64,000 bases of DNA. Source: Hyphomicrobiales bacterium. GTDB taxonomy: Bacteria > Pseudomonadota > Alphaproteobacteria > Rhodospirillales > JACKKN01. Where the stretch lies: NCBI GenBank assembly GCA_024236415.1, contig JACKKN010000013.1:65159-129158 (forward strand), in the 5' to 3' direction. This document shows, piece after piece, positions 12,001 to 18,039 of the stretch (positions are counted from its first letter, which is position 1; every line of letters starts with the position of its first letter). The position numbers and the translations under genes were made by a program. The notes under the pieces were generated by a model. It was not told the DNA's origin and made no database searches. It worked only from the letters and a program-made list of their open reading frames with translations.

Positions 12001-13912
12001 TATCGGTGGCGCCCTTGGTCTGCACCACCACGGTCTGCGCCGCCTGGGTGCCCAGGTCGGCGCCGGCCAGGCGCTGGTACACCCGGCCCACGGCGGTGTT
12101 CAGGTCGGGCGGCAGGGTATCGCCGGGCCGGTACTTGGACAGCATGGGCCCCAGCTTGCCGATCTCGCCGCGGACGCCGGGATCGAGCACCTGTTTCATC
12201 AGCTGCGCTGCGGCGGCGCCGTCCGAGGGTTCCAGCAGGGGATGCACCGGGATGGCGCCGCCCGAATTGGCCGAGGACTCCACCAGCTTGGAGAAGGTGC
12301 GCAGGGGGTCCTGGACCGTGGCGTCGACCACGTTGCGCTGGATGCCCACGGCTTCCTTGTACTTGGCCTGGGCCAGGTCCAGCTCCACCTCGCCGGCGCC
12401 CGAGGCCATGGCCGTCTGCATCTCGGCCAGGGCCAGGTCCACCTTGCCATGGGCGCGGTCGCCGGGCAGCAGGTCGTCGGCGGCGTCGGTGTAGGCCTGC
12501 TGGGTGGCCTGGTCGGCGCCGAACTTGGCGGCGATGACGTCGGGGTCCAGGCTGCTGTACCGTTCCGCCGTCTGGCGGCAGCTGAACGGCGAGAACCCGC
12601 CGCCCCCGCCGCCACCGCCACCGCCGCCCCGGCCGCCGCCCCGGTCGCCGCCGCCGCCCTTCTTCTTTTTCTTCTTCTTGCCCGGCTTGGCGCCGACGTC
12701 GATGGTCACCGTGGCGACGTCGGTCTCGCCGCTGGAATCGGTCAGCATGTAGGTGAAGCTGTCGGTGCCGCCGTCGCGGAAGGTGGGGTAGTTCTTGTAG
12801 CGCCAGTTGCCGCTGCGGTACAGCACCATGGCGCCGTACTTGGTGCGCGAGATCAGGCTGACCCGGCCGCTGCCGTCGTGCTTGTCGTTGCCCATGACGT
12901 TGCCGCGCACCCGCTTGCGGTAGTCGGTGGCGGCCAGGTCGTCGACGGCGTCCAGCTCGTGGTCCTCGGGGTCGGGATCGGGGTCCGGAACCGGTGCCGG
13001 GATGCAGCAGGGCACCTCGTTGCCGCCGTTGATCACCACGCCCGGCTGCTGCGGGCCGGCCACCGGCGGTTCCTCCTTCTTCTTGCGCCGCGTGGTGGTG
13101 CCGCCCACGTCGTTGCCGCCGCCGTCGACATGGGCGACGCCGCCGTTGTAGATCCCTGCAAGCGAGTTGATCAGGGCGATCAGCGAGCCGGGCGTCGGCT
13201 TCGAGTAGATCATGCCGTCCAGGTTGATGTCGGCGGACTGGTGGATCAGGGCCTTGGCCCGGTCGGCCGAGGCGAGACGGGCCTCGCTGGCCACCTTCTG
13301 CATCTCGGCCCAGTCGATGCGGCTTTGGTGGTCGGCGGCGATCTGCTGGTCGCTGTGGCCCTTGGCGGACGAGCAGCCGTTGTAGGTCTTGGGCGGCACC
13401 TCCTGCTGCTGGGCGGTTTCGGCCGCCACCTCGGCGGCCAGCTCGCCGGCCGTCTCCGCCTCCACCTGGGCCTGGGACCTGGTCGGCTCCTTCGTCGCGG
13501 TCTTGTTGGCGGCGGGCGGCGGGGCGGTGGCGGTCTTGGCCGCCGGCTGCGCGGTTTCGGTTGTCGGGGTCTTGGCGGTCGGGGACTTGCCGTCCGCCTT
13601 GGCATCGCCGGCGGTGTCGGGCGGCGGCGCCATGTCCTTGGTGACGTCCTTCTTCTTGGGCGCGTCCTTGCGGTACTGCAGGCCCGAGAAGGGGTTGTCG
13701 GACTTCCCGGCATCGCCGCCGCCGTCCTGGCGCAGGCCCTGGGGGATGGTAAAAGACGGGGTGCCGCCGGCCTTGCGGTAGCCCAGTTCGGCGGCCATGC
13801 TCGAGACCACCAGCACCGGCGCCGCAACCACGGCCAGCAGCAACGCGGCCCCCGCGGCGCCGCGCCGGGTCGGCCGCAACCGGGTCCGGTTTGTGCGATA
13901 CCTGGCCGTCAT
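1..13912 (-). CDS. Giant exported repeat/coiled-coil protein, polymorphic-toxin-like (partial, C-terminus beyond the edge)
   Basis: The frame is open from the ATG at 13912 to the window edge, giving at least 4,637 residues; the true end is not seen. A GGAGG box sits 6 bases before the start. Residues 1-17 are Arg-rich, 19-38 form a hydrophobic signal segment, and SMA-AE at about 40 is a plausible cleavage site. Residues about 318-405 match a cadherin/VCBS-like beta domain (DAVDD start, GNDKHDG, DSFTYMLTD). A Lys7 and Gly-rich linker (about 407-437) follows, then 49-residue tandem repeats (about 1025-1196), a duplicated DAAGN module of about 70 residues (about 1287-1345 and 1400-1462), and a very long charged helical zone (about 1470-2800). 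Next come a Gly/Ala-rich amphipathic segment and two nucleotidyltransferase-like motifs (G3556-S ... D3563-Y-D and G4182-T ... D4190-L-D). Last gene of an operon with the CsgG-like gene (61-base gap). Export is well supported; the toxin or adhesin role is inference. Confidence 0.85.
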   Translation of the reverse strand, partial: MTARYRTNRTRLRPTRRGAAGAALLLAVVAAPVLVVSSMAAELGYRKAGGTPSFTIPQGLRQDGGGDAGKSDNPFSGLQYRKDAPKKKDVTKDMAPPPDTAGDAKADGKSPTAKTPTTETAQPAAKTATAPPPAANKTATKEPTRSQAQVEAETAGELAAEVAAETAQQQEVPPKTYNGCSSAKGHSDQQIAADHQSRIDWAEMQKVASEARLASADRAKALIHQSADINLDGMIYSKPTPGSLIALINSLAGIYNGGVAHVDGGGNDVGGTTTRRKKKEEPPVAGPQQPGVVINGGNEVPCCIPAPVPDPDPDPEDHELDAVDDLAATDYRKRVRGNVMGNDKHDGSGRVSLISRTKYGAMVLYRSGNWRYKNYPTFRDGGTDSFTYMLTDSSGETDVATVTIDVGAKPGKKKKKKKGGGGDRGGGRGGGGGGGGGGGFSPFSCRQTAERYSSLDPDVIAAKFGADQATQQAYTDAADDLLPGDRAHGKVDLALAEMQTAMASGAGEVELDLAQAKYKEAVGIQRNVVDATVQDPLRTFSKLVESSANSGGAIPVHPLLEPSDGAAAAQLMKQVLDPGVRGEIGKLGPMLSKYRPGDTLPPDLNTAVGRVYQRLAGADLGTQAAQTVVVQTKGATDTPETRSVAVPALGTPMLLPKDMDTARAFVSRVAGAMPLLSKLEDGVRAAAGKAPVQYLEQAAAQVLYSEVVGKERLLAAREITTADAGRTVGVSLDRGQAVKEVALTGDMGIREVKSLQPLDQQRMAFHDGRLTMARTLRADAEVAVAKSLYAGKQDKLATRVDLDQQNLVFATRDLAPKVQKAAMELPEMQKTLNAARMTALQELKAGNRIEGLEVGLKKLTAEVDGRRAVLDGAAAKSPVLYQALNRFDTSTEALQDETLRLGTDAGYAKVVERSGGTDVKGYTQELTQRIARTGAFGVGANSVLRGADGTITQQAMDNFTAFAGQAPALVKLPQEAPSADAGAPVPAATGNPAQSFTGQTGAVFKISEVEEKLRDGADLMVAGNAGGVYSKEVLDDPDRLEQILRDRVAGNGVVHRFNSDEEMRDIAQARLGGLGVARLRSEIEKPENFVKEFNQAVGGLGWAHEFESVDALQQFAQERVGGLGMVHKKSDLEDPEYVAKLMEERLGPFVTVHRFDSMEQMRDFVQSRLGGLGRAYTCLDLLDAGWSEDQVDSMFNRAREYGARDFETKAQWENRMMAEHEDDFVRDPNTGKVRFKTPDEIRREREVEMLASGDFIRDPRTGNLVRADSKAGAQVKRVILENKPKRVKIKLADGRDATLTIDGFTSLTDALADALRAQGYTQDAAGNWLDGQGNLVITGDSVRAYDDKYTAAMEEQYNGVSTLLTRRPPPPPPTPPTTADTLDDLADQIADSFGYTARNIELGGRLVDIQVRPGETFTEALARTLEGNGRFEFDAAGNLIDTKTGAVAWGADELIERDEKYRERVLAAVFGKGESGLNEDVLWLAKYGTPEQKQRAQQILDDLARRAEAVQKAEAAQRAVQDKLAALDADTTLTAREKRAQREALLAQLDQATQTRLDVEKGLIDQATTANESASRAQAASYTREERKVIDLTNDAKKIEDDIRALEAQKLAARTETQRKRLQQEIDKKLEQLYGLDQRIREARVEVENPARLEGRVPDLEIAADRFSGTTAADWRDAKARAVAVGYVTIGGEKRAVYLGPGGEPFRDPAGNLIDVPADVGKKYNDQIAARLAKEKDYYDRNKDKLAQALAAEQKTREEIAALEKKARDEGRELRGWEQTKLAGLQKKLAEQTGEVTEIATRIRERTQGYAALQQLVTGADGTVNADVKALIDMADAQAVKIQEDRAANQRAYDTGAATITYEIDGVKGEYKTEKARAYEREQAEKAKAAAEAAAARIAAEAAQAAYEMAKAAEQQMLREQAEARKKAEEFQRQMAAQSQALRGQFTRYEDELISAERRETSAAAELAAAQKDIELARAGRIPNTPELQKRYTDAQAALRKAQDEVAQKRMVSRQAQALAATNDPAVLARMNAQGKAIQTAAKAYESAQKLAAARYKALRDTQANPKATPDQIRRAREAYEAATRAEGTARQAVVDQQNMLGTMIDNALYTSTTPDYNKARLAQLEARAGDKGTQKGLTPEENEEYWRRRDIQQYFDKVDAAGDKLANIKRVREAYARDPKSVSIADQDNYLYASLTEEEMVILTGERQRQDLLRGLATAKDQGQAAIEASYIGEWMTSGRGGMGGKSLLHNDNVAQIRQELFGALDGRAAAQKDLADAQQLLTDRRAELAAAEAAFKKDPSDYTRRQVGFAQDLLYGAERRLRTAQDGVREAAADAKAVDQALSGNALLQDRQDRLTGAATLVAERQARLATALAASAVNPTSANLHQTQMAQEDLNRALEMLSGAQKGLAALATGNADPQGTGVRAPSYLDLLRADAKVKDDAARVQRQAEEQQYAAAREREYEALQALAKIKEAGGLDRTALEARRTAAQQELTRLQTQHQAAVAAGDKTKVADLERQIALQTRVEMGYDGAIRQQDADSRYASARLELARLRVAQAKAEEEGNSDEAKRLKKLVTQQQAVMTYQETYAANLRNQNIVDFNDAANTLVPREWEVSAQYKAQEEQYRFSRAVDIQRRLKQQDQQRAAAEGQIRTDIDTLDDQVTALQIARGDLWQKKRDGKIDAEEADEQLASLDGQIGIAQQKLSDARAALGYRSSLFDNGDRNLREEWDAFVAQNRKDGVGPTSEHAVNVLARDHGVNLDAIYLAPAEVLDRQRQGGSELVTLYQDQQVTGEKETWSDMFVSEFNPFREDSTIRQAASLPWLGKTLVANTVGLGKGLYGMVEGGVKLAVGTADATYESVGLLLGADIETDTLDSINNVLKVVNERGVGRIVHDIKEDFFRKLDKGDAVWNRGVAGGQIAAEVVAAALSGGSGALVKVATGLEKTAVALSRTARVLDKVSDLARIGGEVATTAARWSRASEYAADGLRVLAGRAISADSTLRAGARTLVGGLVNVADRPASLVARAVPEALQPGILPALRSSLAKASLHEVQNAQNMATALRRAENLLARAAKSNKTDEIATLVNEAMALKRTAQSFFDANPKAMDVLAEVGGLTNDVARLNPQRAAAALARRADLAEAGGDLAGSVALRRASIAAAGAAEAPDAATLALRKAAQESRDRRALAVLDDFVPDAATDPDAVAANLRRAFQGDGVADANLRRKADELAQSAALQRDTLAREADNLERALAGAPDEAREAGLRAVKAKRDQVADLDRVERVMRNLRDGADDAVPGGTQVARAAPDGGGAAGGAKKVDAEIPDADRPVVFDAPETPAGTAAVGTPDAKKTLNRPRGPPQVTEPVKAADLDSAARAAEANANLARRAADNVPGGKVSGDDLKAAREAYDDVLRKAKDNLATPAEVRAARQEYARLSTRDNYVKARKEAADDLALRQSILKKAAEDPDALQQLSKSDLDWLSGKRKDLTPDEEAWADELIRANGGDWFKVSKALNEGLSEIEMHKLVTYRKKVVDDMLDAAIREVEQETGHRLSRQAFGSTNLTSDYDLSVTGWGAEKVVGKFNAAFRKKFGREPGLFFDTNVYTDPVYNIFSRQALRKAGLDLPPTELDEFRQFLFDQMATRKYLNDQQWAQHVKILESTAPDEATRDLIRNAARQVDSAEAAARGRLDQRMQDIARRTGQDIGHKNVQLQAKNELYEEVLGSIDDFRNQHDFLSRLGPNRLDLEMPASSLTGEGTAYAEAVNKIRRLYAEGDIAGADALKAATLGGLENQMRNRQGTALYYASEAYQTQGTIAHVVGEIQAGGKPINFASLTVPKRKDVVPDPDAVNGYLNSFNENRANMFKELNELVGATGGYGDNAAKAAGKVGKYFIRQLDAAASAGVDLTQVLPERLIRATLTANAQRGSKSALKAALKEAGYADIEDFVRQAESASHLLLREGMKISPLRKLAPAAADHRREVDALLRSVGAFEPGNRAAIKRVYTSDAIPDEVPSALPTARATVDLDSRKADDIAQRLRSRADELRTSGADAEKVRVYDELAGEAQVRADRLRSADYQRALSSRENAGLRERITGGAVDDRALRRELDAARADGADAAVLRHMQSQVDATAARRAEVAKLLDETPDWETMSKKMTTDDPELAAGLSDFREWAWDQVQRRWPNTVRTGTSGKMGNDLDFSVTGPNAGRDQLAIEKFLAEEIEIAPGVRGLGSNWDKKLHSTAFGDPELIHIYDRLTDPAQRVAVRDGLAEVVEAAQLARLKHNMTPESWTAFKRSVPEVDAEALIARHPLPDDVDRAGLLLARDEAYQRLVASGFKDAEAAAQVSRIQVTLNRNDPEAYLSFGGVKQTVTFKEGLVKFDQPLVARMENGRVVVRPDPDATDPGLLLRLPGQRTAPRRFSNVNDLRKYLGELKGQQPGVRRVADQLVVQRTLNELEDTVLRVDPGERYQSVLGNIAFFEHQIEAAGGDALTALRRYQTSKYLDRVLSEAYEMGVPARAYEFLGEAKSLARRFYKERDPTIARFFGTETTALDAEDYARLQTKANDLLGKLRDLNNDIAARARRDAQSVLRHGHDNAFVPAADDPARFLDVAFGRGGKPASDAYRMARNALGDDAAGLFGDFARR
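10325..10840 (-). repeat. Protein-level tandem repeats, about 49 residues per unit, inside the giant gene
   Basis: The minus-strand translation shows alternating half-units of about 26 and 23 residues. One half carries a V-H-R-F-x-S-x-E-x-M-R-D pattern and the other an L-E/D-D-P-E/D pattern, and both end in a x-R-L/V-G-G-L-G turn. About three and a half units are seen, diverged in sequence but constant in spacing. Related DNA stretches are visible at 10438-10478 and 10720-10756. The unit resembles no named repeat I can identify. Confidence 0.7.
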
Positions 13913-13973
13913 CCGCCGCCTCCGTCGAGGGGTGGGCCGGGCGGCCGCGGCCTCCCGGCCGGGGACGGGCGCG

Positions 13974-15011
13974 CTAGTTCTGCGCCCCTTCCATGACCAC
14001 CAGGTCGCCGCGCTGGGGCTCCAGGTTGGACAGCGGCACGAAGCTGCCGAAGGCCAGCTTGTCCTCGACCCCGGTCAGCTCGATGGTGCCGACCACCTTC
14101 TTGCGCTTGCCCAGGATCTGGCCCGTGGACGGGTCGGTGAAGATCTTGACGATACGCTCCACCTGGAAGCGGTCGCCGACGCGCACGCCGGCGCGGCCGC
14201 CGGCGTTGATGTAGATCTCCTGCTGGTCGAACTCGACCACCTGGGCCGACCAGGGGGTCTGGTTGGCGCGCGCCGCCGCCTGGATGACGATGCGGGTGAT
14301 GGCCTTGCGCACGGCGTGGCCCAGGGGCGTCTTGTAGAACTGGTTGGTGCCCATGCTGATGCCCTTGTAGCCCAGGCTCAGGTCCCAGCTGGAATTGTCG
14401 ATGTCCTCGGCGGCGCGGAAGACCTCCAGGATCTCGGTGGTGGTGGTGTCGACGAAGCGCACCTCCAGCACCACCTTGCCCGACGACGACTGCTTGGACA
14501 CCGCGGCGCTGAGCACGCTGCCCAGCAGGCCGCCGCCCCCGCCGCCGCCGCTGGAGCCCGAGGCGCCCAGGCTGAACCCGCCGCCCTGGTCATCGGCGCC
14601 GAACTCCACCACCGAGCCGTAGATCATGATGTTGACGCCGATGATCTTGCCGATCTGCGGCCCGCTGCCCTGGTGCACCAGCTTCTGGCCCTTCAGCTCC
14701 TGCTCGGACAGGATCTGGCTGACGTTGGCCCGCTCCAGCACGATGAAGCGGTCCGATTCCTTCAGCGCCGTGGTCAGCATGGACGACACCCCGCCGCCCA
14801 CGTCCCAGTCGCCGTACTTCTGCTTGAAGGCGCCCACGGCGTCGAACTTGCCCACGGCGACCACCCGCTTGGGGCCCTGGATCTGGGGCACCGGGTCGGT
14901 CAGGACCTGCGCCTGTTCGTCGGCCACGGCCGGGCCGGCGGCCACCAGGGCCGCCAGGGCCAGGACCAGCCCGGCGGCGCGCCGGCGGAAGGGATTCTGT
15001 TGTCGGTTCAT
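13974..15011 (-). CDS. CsgG-family outer-membrane secretion/assembly protein
   Basis: The 345-residue protein starts at an ATG with AGGGAG 9 bases upstream. It has a Sec signal peptide (residues 1-30, AVA-DE cleavage) and the CsgG-type core: VAVGKFDAVG (51-60), a long LTTALKESDRFIVLERANV strand-helix, and IIGVNIMIYGSVVEF. A Gly/Ser-rich loop (142-178) precedes a strand with the VDTTTTEI signature, followed by a C-terminal beta domain (about 270-340). CsgG proteins form ungated nonameric channels in the outer membrane for curli subunits. Unlike E. coli CsgG there is no lipobox cysteine; the neighbouring gene encodes a lipoprotein instead. No csgA, csgB, csgE or csgF gene is nearby. The downstream partner is the giant protein, so a role in its export or anchoring is a reasonable inference. 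Confidence 0.8.
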   Translation of the reverse strand: MNRQQNPFRRRAAGLVLALAALVAAGPAVADEQAQVLTDPVPQIQGPKRVVAVGKFDAVGAFKQKYGDWDVGGGVSSMLTTALKESDRFIVLERANVSQILSEQELKGQKLVHQGSGPQIGKIIGVNIMIYGSVVEFGADDQGGGFSLGASGSSGGGGGGGLLGSVLSAAVSKQSSSGKVVLEVRFVDTTTTEILEVFRAAEDIDNSSWDLSLGYKGISMGTNQFYKTPLGHAVRKAITRIVIQAAARANQTPWSAQVVEFDQQEIYINAGGRAGVRVGDRFQVERIVKIFTDPSTGQILGKRKKVVGTIELTGVEDKLAFGSFVPLSNLEPQRGDLVVMEGAQN

Positions 15012-15112
15012 GGCTCTGCGCTCCCTAAACGTTGGCTGCCGGCGCCTGGGCCGCATGGCGGTGGCGCCGGTCGTTCGTTCGGTTTGTTTGTCGGCGCCGC
15101 CCGGCCCCGATC

Positions 15113-15682
15113 CTAGCGGACCGGGGTCCAGGCGCCGGTCTTGCGATCGATGCTGTACTCCTCGACCAGGGACCCGTCGGCGGTCACCACCTGGGCCGTG
15201 ACCGCGTCTCCGCTCTCGCGCACCTGGCCCACGCGCAGGTGCGGGTTGCCCACCACCATCAGGCGGTATTCCAGGATCAGGCGGACCGACTTCTCGGTCG
15301 GTCCGTCGGGGCCATAGACGGCGGCCACGCCCTGGCCGCCGCCGGGGACCATGGGGGTTCCCGCCGGCGGCAGGATGCCGGTGCCGGCCGGATCGGCCAT
15401 CTGCTGGATCAGGGCGCCCAGGCGGCGCATCTGCAGGCCCAGGGCGTAGTAGTCCACGTGGCGGTTGAATTCCGGTTCGTAGTCGACGGTGGGGTAGCCC
15501 AGGCGGCTGGCCGCCCGCGCCGCCGCGGCCTCGCGTTCGCGCTTGGCGCGCTGGTGCTGCATCTCCTCGGCCGTGGGGGCGCGGGCGCCATCGGCCCATG
15601 CCGCCATGGGAACGGCCGCGCAGCCGGCCAGGACGGCCAGGGCCAGGAGGACCGCATACGCTGGGAATCGTCGGGGAATCAT
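15113..15682 (-). CDS. Putative outer-membrane lipoprotein of the CsgG/giant-protein operon
   Basis: The 189-residue protein starts at an ATG preceded by GAGGAA. Its N-terminus has a short basic stretch (MIPRR), a hydrophobic core and a lipobox ending LAVLAGC, so Cys20 or so should be acylated. The mature part has a charged helical stretch (about 35-75), then a Gly/Pro-rich turn, and ends in a beta-rich region with dyads such as SVRLILEYRLMVVGNPHLRVG and EEYSIDRKTGAW. No known family was recognised. It is first in the operon, 101 bases before the CsgG-like gene, so it is likely an accessory lipoprotein of the same surface apparatus. Confidence 0.75.
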   Translation of the reverse strand: MIPRRFPAYAVLLALAVLAGCAAVPMAAWADGARAPTAEEMQHQRAKREREAAAARAASRLGYPTVDYEPEFNRHVDYYALGLQMRRLGALIQQMADPAGTGILPPAGTPMVPGGGQGVAAVYGPDGPTEKSVRLILEYRLMVVGNPHLRVGQVRESGDAVTAQVVTADGSLVEEYSIDRKTGAWTPVR

Positions 15683-15854
15683 GGTTCCTCGCACGTTGAG
15701 AATGGGTACCAGCCGCAAAAGTGTGGCAAATGACCGTTACATCGTAAAGTCAATTCGCCGAGAACGGCCCGCGGCCCGGTTCTCGGAATTGGCCGGCCGC
15801 GGCGCCGCCGTGGTATGAATCGGCGGGTTCCGGCAACAGCAAGGGGAGGACGCG

Positions 15855-16205
15855 GTGGCGATCTACGAACTACGCACCTACACGCTCTACGTGGGCAAGA
15901 TGGCCGAGGCGGTGGCCCTGTACGAGGAGGTGGCCTGGCCGGCCCTGGCCCGCCGCCAGGGCAAGCTGGTGGGCTATTTCACCGGCGATATCGGCGCCCT
16001 GAACCAGATCATCCACCTGTGGCGGTTCGAGGACGACGCCGACCGCCGCGCCTTCTGGGCCGACCTGTTCGCCGACGAGGACTTCATGGCCTTCGCCCGC
16101 CGGTTCCGGCCGCTGGTCCTGAGCCAGGAGAACAAGCTGATGCTGTCCGCGCCCTGGGGCCCGGCGCCCGAGGCCGGCACGGTGCCTACAGCAGCACCAG
16201 GCTGA
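15855..16205 (+). CDS. NIPSNAP family protein
   Basis: This 116-residue protein starts at a GTG with a strong AGGGGAGGA box 4 bases upstream. The sequence begins AIYELRTYTLYVGKM and continues with LVGYFTGDIGALNQIIHLWRF, the typical signature of the NIPSNAP-type dimeric alpha-beta barrel fold. The biochemical role of bacterial NIPSNAP proteins is unclear, although many sit beside catabolic genes. It is divergent from the lipoprotein gene, and its last 20 bases overlap the convergent dctM-like gene. It may belong functionally to the adjacent transport cluster, but nothing in the sequence proves this. Confidence 0.85.
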   Translation: MAIYELRTYTLYVGKMAEAVALYEEVAWPALARRQGKLVGYFTGDIGALNQIIHLWRFEDDADRRAFWADLFADEDFMAFARRFRPLVLSQENKLMLSAPWGPAPEAGTVPTAAPG

Positions 16206-17442
16206 TGGACGGCCAGTAGATCAGGATCAGCAGCCCGCCGATGATGGTCAGGATGAAGGGCAGCACCCGGCGCGAGATCTCCTCGATCTTCAGGCCCGAG
16301 ATGCCGCAGGCCACGAACAGGTTGACCCCCAGCGGCGGGGTCAGGAAGCCGACCTCGCTGGTGACCACCAGCAGGATGCCGAAGTGGATCGGGTCGATGC
16401 CCAACCTGGTCACCAGGGGCAGCAGGATCGGGGTCAGGATGATGACCGTGGACAGGGTCTCCATGAAGGTGCCCAGCACGATCAGGATGGCCGCCAGCAG
16501 CAGCAGCATGAGGGTGCCGTCGTCGGTCACGGTCAGCAGCGAGGTGGCGATCTGCTGCGGGATCTGGTTCAGGGCCAGGAACTCGCCGAAGAAGATGGCC
16601 GTGCCCATGATCAGCACCAGCCCGCCGCAGATGGTGCTGGCCTCCGAGAGGGACTCCCACACCGCCCGCGGCCCGACCCGGCGCTTGACCAGCATGCCCA
16701 CCAGCAGGGCGTAGACCACCGCCACCACCGAGGCCTCGACCGGCGTGAACACGCCCATGTAGATGCCGCCCAGGACGATGAACGGGGTCGCCAGCGAGAA
16801 CTTGGCGCGCCACACCGTCTTCATGAAGGCGCGCGGGTCGAAGTCCCGCGCCTGGCCGCGGTACCCGGCCCGACGCGACAGGAAATAGGTGGTGCCGATC
16901 AGCAACGCCCCCATCATCAGGCCCGGCACGATGCCGGCCAGGAACAGGTCGCCGATGGAGACGCTGGCCAGCACGCCGTAGACGATCATGGGGTTGCTGG
17001 GCGGCAGCAGGATGCCCAGGGTGCCGCCCGACGAGGCGACGGCGGCGGCGAAGTCTTTGCGGTAGCCGTCCTGCACCATGGCCGGGATCAGCAGGGTGCC
17101 GATGGCCGCCACCGTGCCCGGGCCCGAGCCCGAGATGGCGGCGAAGAACATGCACGACAGGATGGTGACGATGGCCAGGCCGCCGTGGACCTTGCCGACG
17201 ATGGCGCGCATGACGTTGATGATGTCCTCGGTGATGCCGGCGCGGGACATCAGCGCGCCGGCCAGGACGAAGCAGGGGATGGCCAGCAGGGGGAACTTGT
17301 CGACCCCGTCGAACAGGCTGTGCGCCAGGGCGGCGAGCGGGATCGGCGAGGTCAGCAGCTCGATCAGCGACGGCACGCCCAGGGTGGCGAAGATGGGCAC
17401 CCCCAGGAACAGGCAGGCCAGGAATACGAGGGCGAAGACCAT
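16186..17442 (-). CDS. dctM: TRAP transporter large permease, DctM family
   Basis: The 418-residue, highly hydrophobic protein starts at an ATG 12 bases after the DctQ stop. It has the many transmembrane helices of the DctM/SiaM family and typical segments such as FVLAGALMSRAGI, GSGPGTVAAIGTLLIPAM, LLPPSNPMIVYG and GTFMETLSTVIILTPILLPLV. DctM is the ion-coupled translocation subunit that takes substrate from the periplasmic DctP protein. It is the last gene of the probable eight-gene minus-strand operon. The substrate is not evident; a carboxylate is the usual cargo. Confidence 0.95.
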   Translation of the reverse strand: MVFALVFLACLFLGVPIFATLGVPSLIELLTSPIPLAALAHSLFDGVDKFPLLAIPCFVLAGALMSRAGITEDIINVMRAIVGKVHGGLAIVTILSCMFFAAISGSGPGTVAAIGTLLIPAMVQDGYRKDFAAAVASSGGTLGILLPPSNPMIVYGVLASVSIGDLFLAGIVPGLMMGALLIGTTYFLSRRAGYRGQARDFDPRAFMKTVWRAKFSLATPFIVLGGIYMGVFTPVEASVVAVVYALLVGMLVKRRVGPRAVWESLSEASTICGGLVLIMGTAIFFGEFLALNQIPQQIATSLLTVTDDGTLMLLLLAAILIVLGTFMETLSTVIILTPILLPLVTRLGIDPIHFGILLVVTSEVGFLTPPLGVNLFVACGISGLKIEEISRRVLPFILTIIGGLLILIYWPSISLVLL

Positions 17443-17454
17443 GGACGCGCCGCC

Positions 17455-17958
17455 CTATCCGTCCTGGCCCTCGGGCAACACCGAGGTGCCCGTGCGCCAG
17501 GCGGTCCACTGCCGCTGCACGATGCGCAGGATCATCAGGGCGTGGGCCAGGGGGATCACCGAATAGACCCAGACCATGGGCAGGAACAGGGCCGTGGAAT
17601 AGACCGGGTGGGCGATCATCTTGTTGATCAGCATCACCCCCGAGGCCACCACGAAGGCGTTGAAGGCCACCCACACGCCGTCGGCCACCAGCAGGCAGGC
17701 GCGCTGGCCGCCGGGAAAGAAGTGGGTGGCGATGGTGACGCGGATGTGGGTGCCCTTCTGGGCCGCCAGGCTGGCCGAGATGTAGACGAACCAGATGAAG
17801 CAGAAGCGCGAGATCTCCTCGCTCCAGGTCAGGCCGCTGTGCAGGACGTAGCGGAAGAACACCTGCATGGCCAGGATCCCCACCAGCAGGGCCAGGCTCA
17901 GGTTGGCGACGGTCTTCTCCAGGCCGTCGAACAGGGTGTGCAGGCGTCGCAGGCTCAT
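17455..17958 (-). CDS. dctQ: TRAP transporter small permease, DctQ family
   Basis: The 167-residue protein has four predicted membrane helices. It carries the DctQ-family region FFRYVLHSGLTWSEEISRFC with a WFVYISASLAAQKGTHI continuation. DctQ binds the large permease and is essential for TRAP transport in the inner membrane. The gene lies between dctP (81 bases away) and dctM (12 bases away), the standard P-Q-M order. Length is normal for the family. Confidence 0.93.
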   Translation of the reverse strand: MSLRRLHTLFDGLEKTVANLSLALLVGILAMQVFFRYVLHSGLTWSEEISRFCFIWFVYISASLAAQKGTHIRVTIATHFFPGGQRACLLVADGVWVAFNAFVVASGVMLINKMIAHPVYSTALFLPMVWVYSVIPLAHALMILRIVQRQWTAWRTGTSVLPEGQDG

Positions 17959-18039
17959 GGTGGGCCGGTCCCCGAGAGGTGAGGGTGGAAGGCGGCGCGG
18001 ACGGCCCGTGCGGACCGTCCGCGCCCCGGGCCGGAGCGG

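Noticed and set aside
8555..13996. Plus-strand open frame of 1,813 codons opposite the giant gene
   Set aside because: Same register artefact as above. The minus-strand reading has a signal peptide, a recognisable beta domain and a good ribosome site.
13974..15599. Extended start (about 196 extra residues) for the CsgG-like gene
   Set aside because: The extra part is Arg/Gly/Pro-rich shadow of the lipoprotein gene. The ATG at 15011 gives a signal peptide and a good ribosome site.
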